Shown in pieces: positions 55,301-62,667 of a DNA stretch of 64,000 bases. The position numbers and the translations under genes were made by a program. Within the stretch, counting starts at the first letter, position 1, and the number at the start of each line of letters is the position of its first letter. Source of the stretch: Megasphaera vaginalis (ex Bordigoni et al. 2020) (lineage in GTDB: Bacteria; Bacillota; Negativicutes; Veillonellales; Megasphaeraceae); NCBI RefSeq assembly GCF_900240295.1, contig NZ_OEQB01000007.1, positions 51,137-115,136 of the forward strand, read 5' to 3'. The notes under the pieces are model-generated. The model was not told the origin of the DNA. It ran no database searches and saw only the letters and a list, made by a program, of their open reading frames with translations.

Positions 55301-55906
55301 CATCTGAAAGGTCAATAAAATCCGCTTCGATTTCAATTCGCGAAACTCGACTTTAACGACCTGTCCTTCAAAGATGACGTTGTTCTGTTCTTCGCCGAGG
55401 ACGTCGTTGATCTTCTGCACGGCGCCGTGGAAAGCTTTTCCCAACCAGACATTGCTCTCCGCCGGACTTGCGGCGGCGGTTTTCTTCTTTTTGCCGCCGT
55501 CGGAACGCTGCGCGGCGCGGCAGACTTTTTGATATTCTTCGTCTCGCAACAACTCGCCGGCGTCGTCATACAGATCTTCATAGCAATCTTCGTGCGGAAT
55601 GGCGTAACTTTCGAGAACGTCGTCGGAAGCTCCGCCGTTGCAGTTCAGCGCCGATTCGTTATCGAGTTCTTTAACCGTATCGAAATCGGGACGCCGCACA
55701 TGTTCGACGGCGACCGTCCCGGGCAGGGAAAAATAATCGCCGAGATGCCGGGCCAGCCGCTCCGCGTCAGCATCGAAGGCGGCTGTCGTACGAACCTGCC
55801 AGGCCCGTTCCGTCGGCGAACCCTTGATTTCCGAAACGAATACGCTGCGGCCGTCGGGAATCTTTATCTTGACCTCTTGTTTGGGGATAATACGATAAAC
55901 TTTCAT
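52301..55906 (-). CDS. polC: DNA polymerase III PolC-type, lacking the 3'-5' exonuclease domain
   Basis: 1201 residues, about 230 shorter than typical PolC. Order: N-terminal region, OB fold (about 175-270), PHP domain starting VELHLHTVMSDMDALIT (288-304), then directly from VIYGMEGYLFDE (347-358) into ESYHIIILAKNQIGIRNLYKLVS (362-384). In B. subtilis PolC the DEDD exonuclease (FDVETTG...) is inserted exactly there; no such motif exists here. The palm has the PolC zinc knuckle (CPHC 665-668, CPVC 690-693) and catalytic Asp in PDIDLNFSG (D719, D721). The HhH region and C-terminus are normal. It is the leading-strand replicase; proofreading must come from another protein or be absent. It follows vanW. 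Confidence 0.95.
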   Translation of the reverse strand: MKVYRIIPKQEVKIKIPDGRSVFVSEIKGSPTERAWQVRTTAAFDADAERLARHLGDYFSLPGTVAVEHVRRPDFDTVKELDNESALNCNGGASDDVLESYAIPHEDCYEDLYDDAGELLRDEEYQKVCRAAQRSDGGKKKKTAAASPAESNVWLGKAFHGAVQKINDVLGEEQNNVIFEGQVVKVEFRELKSKRILLTFQMADKTNGISAKKFLDVGSGGKFRRKGSLTAEEMELLQQRFRKGSQVRVRGNVQYDTYQSDYVLNVEDIMPAEGGAVEREDKNPTPRVELHLHTVMSDMDALITVKQLIKTVKKWGHPAVAVTDHGVVQSFPLLQEISRDKTNGVKVIYGMEGYLFDEKIDESYHIIILAKNQIGIRNLYKLVSISHLKYIYRGRPRLPRAVLNEYREGLIFGSACEAGELVRSLVQKKLPYEDLKRIAAYYDYLEIQPLTNNQFLIREGFVDTDEELRDINRTIIRLGDDLGKLTVATCDAHFLNPEDKIYREIMMTGKGFKDAQFQPDLYLRTTDEMLAEFSYLGAERAREVVIMNPNRINEMIDDVKPVPKETLYFPQITGSSEALKTMCYAKAHQIYGEPLPQIVADRLTEEFTSILGHGFGVLYYIAHKLVKHSNDDGYLVGSRGSVGSSFVATMSGITEVNPLPPHYVCPHCRYSEFFTDGSVGGGFDLPDKACPVCGEALHKDGHNIPFAIFLGFDGDKVPDIDLNFSGEYHPKAHKYTEELFGKDNVFRAGTIGAIKDKTAYGYVMKWAEARGIKVNEAYVNSLVNGCTGIKNTTGQHPGGVMVIPRDMDIHHFTPVQYPANKKDSGIITTHFDYHSIEGRLVKLDILGHDDPTVIRMLEDLTGVDATTIPFDDPATMSLFSSTKALGLTPEELGSEVGSFGIPEFGTPFVRQMLVDTKPQTFSGLVRISGFSHGTDVWLNNAQDLIRSKTVELKEAVSTRDDIMNYLIEHGIKPKTSFKVMENVRKGKGIDKLDKLGKKNTDYEGELKAGGIPQWFIESCQKIGYLFPRAHAVAYVMMAFRIAWYKINYPLAYYAAYFTIRAKAFNLPVMTGGLETQRHKMKTIAQQGKDASKIDQDLYSALELAVEMSLRGYAFLNVDISKSAATKFTICDGKILPPFTAIDGLGENVAEQIVTARREAPFTSKADLKLRGKVSQSLIETMTEYGCLGDMAEDEQYDLFAM

Positions 55907-55934
55907 TTTTCAGCCTTTCTCCGCTACGAGGAAC

Positions 55935-57419
55935 TCACGCTCCCGGTATGACAGGATCGTGAGGGAAATTCATCATGGCATCCTGCAGCTGCTCGCCGCC
56001 GAGATTCGTCGTCTGCACCGTTTTTTCCGAAGCGGCGCCGGGCGTCAGAATGATTTCCGCATTGGCCTCGTACCGGGACGAGATCACATTGGAATAGGTC
56101 ACGCCGTCGCTGTATTGCACGTACCGCGCAATACTGATTTCATGACCGTCGTAGCCTTCCTGCTGCCGCTGCTCCGCCGTTATGCCGTCTTGGTGCTTAT
56201 AAATAACCTGATGCGGCAGCGTCTTCTGCGACAACGTCCGGAAGGAAACGCTGCACGTGTCGGCGTGATTGCCGAGAATATAGACGGTGATCGTGTCCGT
56301 TCCCATAACGGTATAACAATAGATAGGATGATCAAAGGGATTGGAAAAAACGAGATCCGGCCCGTTGTCGGCGACTGTCGCGTCAAGGCCGACAGGCACG
56401 TAGCCGGCCGGCGCAAAATGGGGCGAACGGCCGTAAATCATCAAGCCTGCCCGCAACGCCGCGTTGAAAAGGGTCGTACTGACCTGGCAGACCCCGCCGC
56501 CGGCATCCATGACCACTTGATTGTCCATATAGACGGGCGCGTCCTTATAGCCCTTCTCCTTCGTCCGCGTGCCGATGAAGTCGTTGAAAGAAAACTGGCT
56601 CTGCGGGCTGATGAGAGCGTGGTTCAGCAAGTTCTGCGCCAAGGCGATATTTGCCGTACGATTGGTATCGGCAGGATCGAAATGCGTCGTATAATACGTC
56701 AGGACCGTATCGATTTGCTGCAAATCGGCGGCCTTGACCCCGGCCTGGCTGCGTTCGGCGACGGGAACGGCGAGCGGTTTGAGATGACCTTGCGCCAACA
56801 TGTCCGCAAGCTGCGCCTTCGTCTCCGACGTATCGATGACCACCCCTTCTTTTTCCGGATGGATCGCGACGCCCTCCGCAGTTGGTTCGGCAAAAGCGTT
56901 TTCCGGCTGCCGGTCATAACGCCGGTGAACATCGTCCAGATAGGCGTCGAGCTTATTGCCGTCAACAGTGAGCGACAAGGGCACGTCTTTGCCGTTTACC
57001 AGCACCGACGCGATGTCGCTTACCCGTTCGGCAAAAGACCCGCGGCGTCCGACCAGAAGCGCCTCGTCCAGAATCTTATCCCTGTCGAGATGAACATCGA
57101 GATCGGCGAGCCCTTTCGTTTCACCGCCGTCATTGATCTGCAAAGTCAGTTCCTCTCCCGCCGCGGACGCTTCCTGTTGATCGAGGAAACCGTTCAGCCC
57201 CTCTTCGTCGTGGCCGAAGCCGACACCGCCGACGGTAACGGCCGAAGCGGCAGCGTATTGGCCGCCAAAAAAAGCGCCGCAGCCGGCAAGCCCCAGAACG
57301 GCGACGGCAAGGAGGCCTTTTTTCCACGGCCGTCCCTTCGTCTCTCTGCCGTGCATCTCGCGATAGCGGCGACGGTATTCTTTCAATCGTTCTTTTCGTT
57401 CCCGTTCTTCATCAGTCAC
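55935..57419 (-). CDS. VanW-family protein with peptidoglycan-binding-like domain
   Basis: 494 residues. A basic cytoplasmic start and one membrane helix (GLLAVAVLGLAGCGAFFGG, about 35-53) precede a region with the PG_binding_4-type fold (about 60-215). The VanW domain follows (NRTANIALAQNLLNHALISPQSQFSFNDFIGTRTKEKGY ... GGGVCQVSTTLFNAALRAGL). The function of VanW proteins is unknown; they are predicted to act on the cell wall. It starts at a GTG overlapping the holA stop (TAGTG). Confidence 0.88.
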   Translation of the reverse strand: MTDEERERKERLKEYRRRYREMHGRETKGRPWKKGLLAVAVLGLAGCGAFFGGQYAAASAVTVGGVGFGHDEEGLNGFLDQQEASAAGEELTLQINDGGETKGLADLDVHLDRDKILDEALLVGRRGSFAERVSDIASVLVNGKDVPLSLTVDGNKLDAYLDDVHRRYDRQPENAFAEPTAEGVAIHPEKEGVVIDTSETKAQLADMLAQGHLKPLAVPVAERSQAGVKAADLQQIDTVLTYYTTHFDPADTNRTANIALAQNLLNHALISPQSQFSFNDFIGTRTKEKGYKDAPVYMDNQVVMDAGGGVCQVSTTLFNAALRAGLMIYGRSPHFAPAGYVPVGLDATVADNGPDLVFSNPFDHPIYCYTVMGTDTITVYILGNHADTCSVSFRTLSQKTLPHQVIYKHQDGITAEQRQQEGYDGHEISIARYVQYSDGVTYSNVISSRYEANAEIILTPGAASEKTVQTTNLGGEQLQDAMMNFPHDPVIPGA

Positions 57420-58444
57420 TATGATACCCTGCCTTTATTACTGCAATACAAACAAACCAGCGCCGCCACATCGTCGGCGGAAGCCGTACCGCGGCGCATG
57501 TGAAGCTGCAGGGTAAACAGCCGCTGCAGCAATTCTTTCAGTTCTTCCATTTTCCAATACTTTGCCACTTTTTTCAAGTGAAAAATGAGATATTTGCCGT
57601 TTCTGCCGTGATTTATCTGCGTCATGGCTGCCTCGCACTGCCTTGCGCTCAGCCCGGCAGCCGTCAGTTCCTTATACGCCAGAAGAAGGCGCAGGCGCGA
57701 AGCCATGTATCCGACAGTCTTGAGAAAAACGTCGCTTTTGGTAAACAGCGGCGGCAGAAAAGGCGTCGTCTTCACGCCGTCGCGGCGCAAAAAACAATCC
57801 GTAAAGGTAAACATGTTTTTTTCCAGCGAACCGGCAAAAAGACCGGTCAGGCAGGCGACGTCGATCTCTCTTTCCGCGGCCAGGGAAATGCAGAGCTTGT
57901 CCAGTTCCGTAAAGACATACAGCAACGGTATTTCTTCCCACGTCTGAAATATTTCCTGCAAATACGCGCGGCTGTTCCCGGTCAAGACCTTGCCTCTTTT
58001 TTTCAAGTATGCGTCGACATAGGGCATGACCGTTTTGTCCGTAACGCTTTCATAATAAGACGACGCCGTCAGCGCGCTGATCAGACGAAAAAAAGGAGCC
58101 TTTTCATTGACCTTGCCGGCCGTATAAAAAAGGAGCGCCTTCCTGCTCGGCAACTTGCCGAGGAAGTCGGCAAATTCACGTTCCTCCGCCGTCGCCTTAG
58201 TCCGCGTCCTGCCGCCGCGCTGCAACGGCAAAAAAGGACAATCCGTCCAGATGACGACAGCAGCGCCGCCGAACAGCGAGTCTTCCGCTAACGCGGCGAT
58301 CACGTCGCCGACAGAGGCCGTGCGGGAAAAAAGGCGCACGTCCGCAGCCGCGCCGAAGTCGCGGTTGCAGGCGTCCAGAAAACGGCGCCGTTCCCGTTCC
58401 ATCAGATAGGATTCCGTCCCGTTGATCAATCGGATATAGTTCAA
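57419..58444 (-). CDS. holA: DNA polymerase III delta subunit
   Basis: 341 residues, clamp-loader delta subunit: MNYIRLINGTESYLMERERRRFLDAC, then LPSRKALLFYTAGKVNEKAPFFRLIS, IDVACLTGLFAGSLEKNMFTFTDCFLRRDG and LRLLLAYKELTAAGLSARQCEAAM, as in the HolA family. It opens the sliding clamp during loading. The start is TTG overlapping the comEC stop (TTGA). The order comEA-comEC-holA is typical of Firmicutes. Confidence 0.92.
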   Translation of the reverse strand: MNYIRLINGTESYLMERERRRFLDACNRDFGAAADVRLFSRTASVGDVIAALAEDSLFGGAAVVIWTDCPFLPLQRGGRTRTKATAEEREFADFLGKLPSRKALLFYTAGKVNEKAPFFRLISALTASSYYESVTDKTVMPYVDAYLKKRGKVLTGNSRAYLQEIFQTWEEIPLLYVFTELDKLCISLAAEREIDVACLTGLFAGSLEKNMFTFTDCFLRRDGVKTTPFLPPLFTKSDVFLKTVGYMASRLRLLLAYKELTAAGLSARQCEAAMTQINHGRNGKYLIFHLKKVAKYWKMEELKELLQRLFTLQLHMRRGTASADDVAALVCLYCSNKGRVS

Positions 58445-60546
58445 AAGGTTTCACCGCCATATGTTCTGATCTTCCATATACCTGCCTTCTCTTCGGCGAT
58501 AATCTCGCCGTCAACGGCAGGAGAAAAAAAAGGAATGCCCGCGCGCGCCGCTGCACGACGCCACGCCGCGCAGCGCCTTTCTTCTTCCGGCGCCGCCGAG
58601 ACGATGAGCGCCGCAGCCGCCGGCAGTCCATCACCGCCGCCGCAGGAACGTATCTCCAGCAACGCCGCCATCTCGGGCACGGCCGCCGCACTAGCGCAAA
58701 GATAGTACGGCGTTTTGCTCTCCGTCAGGCGCAACGGCGCCGTCAGTTCGGTCCGGATGTGAATCCGCTCCGCCTGACAGGCGAATGCACGGCCCAGCTG
58801 CGCCGCCGTCCGCTCCGCTTCAAAGCCGCCGACATGCAGCTCCCGAAGCTGAAAAACGCCGGCATGCCGAAGGGCCGGCGCCAAAACGGCCTGGCTTCGA
58901 ACGGGACTGCTCCACCGGCTTCTATTATACCACAGCGCGGCGTTTCCTTCAGCATCAACCCGACATGTGGCCCGATCACTGCCGACGTCAAAAACATATA
59001 TCGTGCGCTCCCCTTGCGCCGCCCAGGCTGCCAGCGAAAAAGAGAACAACAGCACGCCGCCTGCCAGCAGCAGCCGTTTCCGATACGGCGCCGCAAGAAG
59101 AGCGGCAACGAAGAGGTAGTATGCAACGACGGCAAACCAGGGCAACGCGCCGTGCCACAGACGGCTGCCCGGCAGAGAAGCGATAACGTAATTCGCGCCG
59201 ACAGCCGCGTTCAACAGGATCTTGATCAGCCATAAAAGCGGCGTCGCCGCGACAGGCAGGACATAGGCCGCTGCCGCCGCCAACAAACCGAGAACGATGA
59301 CGGCGTCAAGCACGGTACCGACGGTTACGTTAGCCAAAAACGAATAGACCGGCAGTGACGAAAACTCGGCCAGCAGCAGCGGCACCAGCAGTATTTGCGC
59401 GCTCAGGCAGACGGCCAGCGCGGCTGCGGCGGCAGACGGCAGAAAACGACAGAACGGCAGAAGACGCGGCCGAAAAAGGATGATTCCCGCCGCCGCGCCG
59501 CAAGAAAGGCGGAAGGACAGGTCAAAAAGCAGGTACGGATCAGCCAGCGTCATGACGAAAACGGCCAGACTCAGGGAATGAATCCCCCCATACTCGCGCT
59601 TGACGACAGTACTCAAGGCGCAGAGACTCCCCATCAGCGCGGCCCGTACGACAGGTCCCGTAAATTCCGCCAGGGCGCTGTACACGAAAACGGCCAGCGC
59701 CGCCACCGCAAATTGCGGCAGCGGCCTGAGCCCCGCGGCGCCGCCCAGAATCCGAATGACGGCGAAGAGCAAAACGACGTGAGAACCGGAAACGGAGAGA
59801 ATATGAATCAGTCCCGTGACGGCAAAACTTTCGACCAGTTCCGGCGCCAATTCCTCATAATGGCCGCCGAACAGCAGACTGGCGAGGACGCAGGCCTCCT
59901 GCGCCGTCAAGAAGGCGGCGAACCGTTCCGTCAGCCCGTCGCGGATCCGGCGCAGCTGCGCCTGCCATCCCGCCGTCGCGGCGACGGCCGACACGTCCTT
60001 CTCTTCGCCGTAAGCGCTGCCGATAACGGCCAAACGCCGATCGCGATGGCGGCTGTCATAAAGCCCGAAATTCTTGTAATATTCCAAGGCCTTAACCTTC
60101 GTCTGCACGGTCAACGCCGTGCCGGCGGCGTAATCCGTCTCGCCGTGCAGCGTCAGCCACAGCGCTCCGGCAGCGTTCTCTTCCGCGCCGCCGGGCCTTC
60201 GGACGGTGTGAAGGCGGAAGAGATAACGCGTATTTTTGCCCCGGTCCGTGACGTACGACGCCTTCTTCTCTTCAACTACGCCTGTCGCCGCGATGCGTTC
60301 GCCGACCAGTCCATGAGACAGCGCCGCATACTGCCCGTCACTATAATCCAGACGGACACTGCCGCAGACAAAGAGCAGCGCGCCCAAAAAGACCAATGCC
60401 GTCCGGCGGCGGCGCCTGCAGCCGATGGCGGCGAAAAGGAACAAGACGGCCGCAAAGACGGCGGCTGTCCGGGACAAGAGAACATGGTCTCCGAAAAAGA
60501 TGCCGCCGCACCAGGCAAGGACCAGGAAAACGGAAGGACCGGTCAT
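58441..60546 (-). CDS. comEC: DNA internalization competence protein ComEC/Rec2
   Basis: 701 residues. An N-terminal membrane start and OB-like domain (GERIAATGVVEEKKASYVTDRG...) are followed by the polytopic Competence domain (FAVTGLIHILSVSGSHVVLLFAVIRILGG; FTGPVVRAALMGSLCALSTVVKREY). The C-terminal third resembles the metallo-beta-lactamase-like domain but is short and weakly conserved (YVFDVGSDRATCRVDAEG). The usual HxHxDH metal motif is not visible, so any nuclease activity may be lost. ComEC forms the inner-membrane DNA channel. Start at 60546 overlaps the comEA stop (ATGA). Confidence 0.9.
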   Translation of the reverse strand: MTGPSVFLVLAWCGGIFFGDHVLLSRTAAVFAAVLFLFAAIGCRRRRRTALVFLGALLFVCGSVRLDYSDGQYAALSHGLVGERIAATGVVEEKKASYVTDRGKNTRYLFRLHTVRRPGGAEENAAGALWLTLHGETDYAAGTALTVQTKVKALEYYKNFGLYDSRHRDRRLAVIGSAYGEEKDVSAVAATAGWQAQLRRIRDGLTERFAAFLTAQEACVLASLLFGGHYEELAPELVESFAVTGLIHILSVSGSHVVLLFAVIRILGGAAGLRPLPQFAVAALAVFVYSALAEFTGPVVRAALMGSLCALSTVVKREYGGIHSLSLAVFVMTLADPYLLFDLSFRLSCGAAAGIILFRPRLLPFCRFLPSAAAAALAVCLSAQILLVPLLLAEFSSLPVYSFLANVTVGTVLDAVIVLGLLAAAAAYVLPVAATPLLWLIKILLNAAVGANYVIASLPGSRLWHGALPWFAVVAYYLFVAALLAAPYRKRLLLAGGVLLFSFSLAAWAAQGERTIYVFDVGSDRATCRVDAEGNAALWYNRSRWSSPVRSQAVLAPALRHAGVFQLRELHVGGFEAERTAAQLGRAFACQAERIHIRTELTAPLRLTESKTPYYLCASAAAVPEMAALLEIRSCGGGDGLPAAAALIVSAAPEEERRCAAWRRAAARAGIPFFSPAVDGEIIAEEKAGIWKIRTYGGETF

Positions 60547-61085
60547 AACTCGACCAGATCCTTCAACTGTTCCCACTTCGCCGCGCCGATCCCCTTGATC
60601 TCCTTCAACTCTTCCGTACTGGTAAAGGCGCCGCGGCGTCTGCGGTATTCCAGGATTTGCCCGGCCATGACCGGCCCAATGCCGGGCAGCGTCACCAACT
60701 GCCGCTCGTCGGCCTGATTGAGATGAACCTTGCCGTCGTCGGGAGCCGCGCCGCCGGGAGCGCCGTCCAGATCATAAGGAATGTGAATGTGCGTGCCGTC
60801 GGCGGCGGGAGCCGCATAATTAACGGCGCCGTTATCGGCATACGGCAGTACGTCACCGGCGGCATGGACGACATCGCCGACGCGTACGTCACCGGGAAAA
60901 GAATAGACGCCGGGCCGCCTGACGGCGCCGCTGATATAGACATAGGCATCGCGATGCTGCGGCTCCTTCGGCTGCGCCACATCTGCCGTCAGCGCCGCCG
61001 GCGCGAAATCCTTATCCCATATGTCCCGGCCGGCAAGGAAAAAAAGAAAAATAAAAAGAAGAATGACAAGCAGTACTTTTTTCAT
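60543..61085 (-). CDS. comEA: Competence DNA-binding protein ComEA
   Basis: 180 residues. One N-terminal membrane helix (LLVILLFIFLFFLAG) precedes an SLBB-type domain (VYISGAVRRPGVYSFPGDVRVGDVVHAAGDV) and a C-terminal helix-hairpin-helix DNA-binding domain (VHLNQADERQLVTLPGIGPVMAGQILEYRRRRGAFTSTEELKEIKGIG). It is the periplasmic DNA receptor for natural transformation, coupled to comEC by overlap. It has GAGGAGAGGAGG upstream of its ATG. Confidence 0.95.
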   Translation of the reverse strand: MKKVLLVILLFIFLFFLAGRDIWDKDFAPAALTADVAQPKEPQHRDAYVYISGAVRRPGVYSFPGDVRVGDVVHAAGDVLPYADNGAVNYAAPAADGTHIHIPYDLDGAPGGAAPDDGKVHLNQADERQLVTLPGIGPVMAGQILEYRRRRGAFTSTEELKEIKGIGAAKWEQLKDLVEL

Positions 61086-61200
61086 CAGGGATCCTCCTCT
61101 CCTCTATGGAAGAGAACCTTCTCCGTTTCCCTGCGGCGTCCTGCCGGACATCTTCTTTCTCATCAAACGTTAATCTTCATTTCATTTGCTTTTAATAAAC

Positions 61201-62652
61201 TTACCAGTTCCCCTTTTTCCGCCAAAAACCGGGCCGAAGCATGACGAGAACGGTGAAGATCTCCAACCTGCCGACGAGCATGGAAAGGCAGAGAATCGTC
61301 TTGGAAAAAGAGGACAATTCCGCATACGTACACGTCGCGCCCGTAACGCCGAAAGCCGGGCCGATGCAGCCCATCGTCGTAATGCTGATGCCGATGGCGT
61401 CGAAACCGGCAATGCCGTCAAAAGTCAGAAGCGCGGCCCAAAAAGCGATAAAGACCATATACAGGAAAAAAAACTGCCCGACGCGGATGACGGTGCTGCC
61501 GTCTATTTCACAGCCATTCATCGTAACCGCCGCCAACCGCTTCGGAAAGGCGGCATGAACGGCCGCCGCCCACGCCGTGCGAACGAGGATGACGAGACGC
61601 GAAACCTTCAGCCCCGCCGCCGTCGAACCGGCGCAGCCGCCGCACAGCATGAGCAGCAGCAGGACACCCTTGGAAAAAGGCGGCCACAAGTCGTAGTCGG
61701 CGGAAACGAACCCCGTCGTGGCGATCGACGCGACCTGAAACGAAGCGAAACGCAGCGCCTCCGGCAAGGAAATCGCCAGCGACATCATCAAGTTGATGAC
61801 GACCAGGCACGTACTGACTCCCAATATCGTCAAATACGCCTTGAACTCCGTATTGCGGCGCAGCACGGCAAAGCCCTTCTGGTAGACTCGGTAGTACAGG
61901 CCGAAATTGCCGCCTGCCAAGATCATAAAAAAGGTCATCCACCCTTCGATGGCCGGGCTTTCAAAACGGGCGGCGCTTTCGTTGTACGTCGAAAAGCCGC
62001 CGGCCGAAATCGTCGACAAGGCATGGTTGACGGCGCTGATAAGATCCATGCCGCAGCCGATAAATACGGCCAGCGCAATGACCGTAAACGCCATATACAG
62101 CTGAAAAAGGACCTGCGTCATCTCGCGCAGCCGCGGCAGCACCCGCTCCTTCGTCGGCCCCGCCGCTTCGGCGTTGTAGATATACGAAGAATCCTGTCCC
62201 GACTCGGGCAGTAAAGCGATGAAGATGACGACAATGCCGAGACCGCCGAGCCAGTGCGTCATGCTGCGCCAGAGGAGCAGACTCTGCGGCAGGACTTCCA
62301 AATCGTCGATAACCGTCGCCCCCGTGCCGGTAAAGCCGGAAATGCTTTCAAAAACGCCGTCGAGCAGGACCAGATGCCCGCTCAGCACATAAGGCAGCAT
62401 CCCCAGTCCCGTCGCCAGCAGCCACCCCAGTCCGGTGATCGCAATGCCTTCGCGCATCGTCAGCAGCCGCTTTCGGACCTGCCCCCGGCGCAGCAGCACC
62501 AAGGCGGTGCCGAAACAACCGGCGGCGGCGCCGAAAAAGGCTACGGCCGCGTCTTCTCCCAATACCAGGGCCAAGGCCAACGGCAAGAGCATGACGGCAG
62601 ACTCGGCCAGAGAAATTTTTCCCAGAAATTGACAGACAATACGAAAATTCAC
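61201..62652 (-). CDS. TrkH-family potassium uptake protein (copy 1)
   Basis: 483 residues, about ten membrane helices. The four P-loop-like selectivity segments are visible (ISGFTGTGATVIDD; ALSTISAGGFSTYN; ASIATTGFVSADYDLW; SITTMGCIGPAFGVTG). It imports K+, or Na+ dependent on subtype, with a cytoplasmic TrkA-type regulator not seen here. It lies 15 bases after a second TrkH-like gene and shares its order of motifs. Confidence 0.92.
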   Translation of the reverse strand: MNFRIVCQFLGKISLAESAVMLLPLALALVLGEDAAVAFFGAAAGCFGTALVLLRRGQVRKRLLTMREGIAITGLGWLLATGLGMLPYVLSGHLVLLDGVFESISGFTGTGATVIDDLEVLPQSLLLWRSMTHWLGGLGIVVIFIALLPESGQDSSYIYNAEAAGPTKERVLPRLREMTQVLFQLYMAFTVIALAVFIGCGMDLISAVNHALSTISAGGFSTYNESAARFESPAIEGWMTFFMILAGGNFGLYYRVYQKGFAVLRRNTEFKAYLTILGVSTCLVVINLMMSLAISLPEALRFASFQVASIATTGFVSADYDLWPPFSKGVLLLLMLCGGCAGSTAAGLKVSRLVILVRTAWAAAVHAAFPKRLAAVTMNGCEIDGSTVIRVGQFFFLYMVFIAFWAALLTFDGIAGFDAIGISITTMGCIGPAFGVTGATCTYAELSSFSKTILCLSMLVGRLEIFTVLVMLRPGFWRKKGNW

Positions 62653-62667
62653 GGTTTCGACTCCTTC

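Noticed and set aside
55959..57503. Long plus-strand open frame opposite vanW
   Set aside because: It is a shadow frame with a composition typical of antisense reading.
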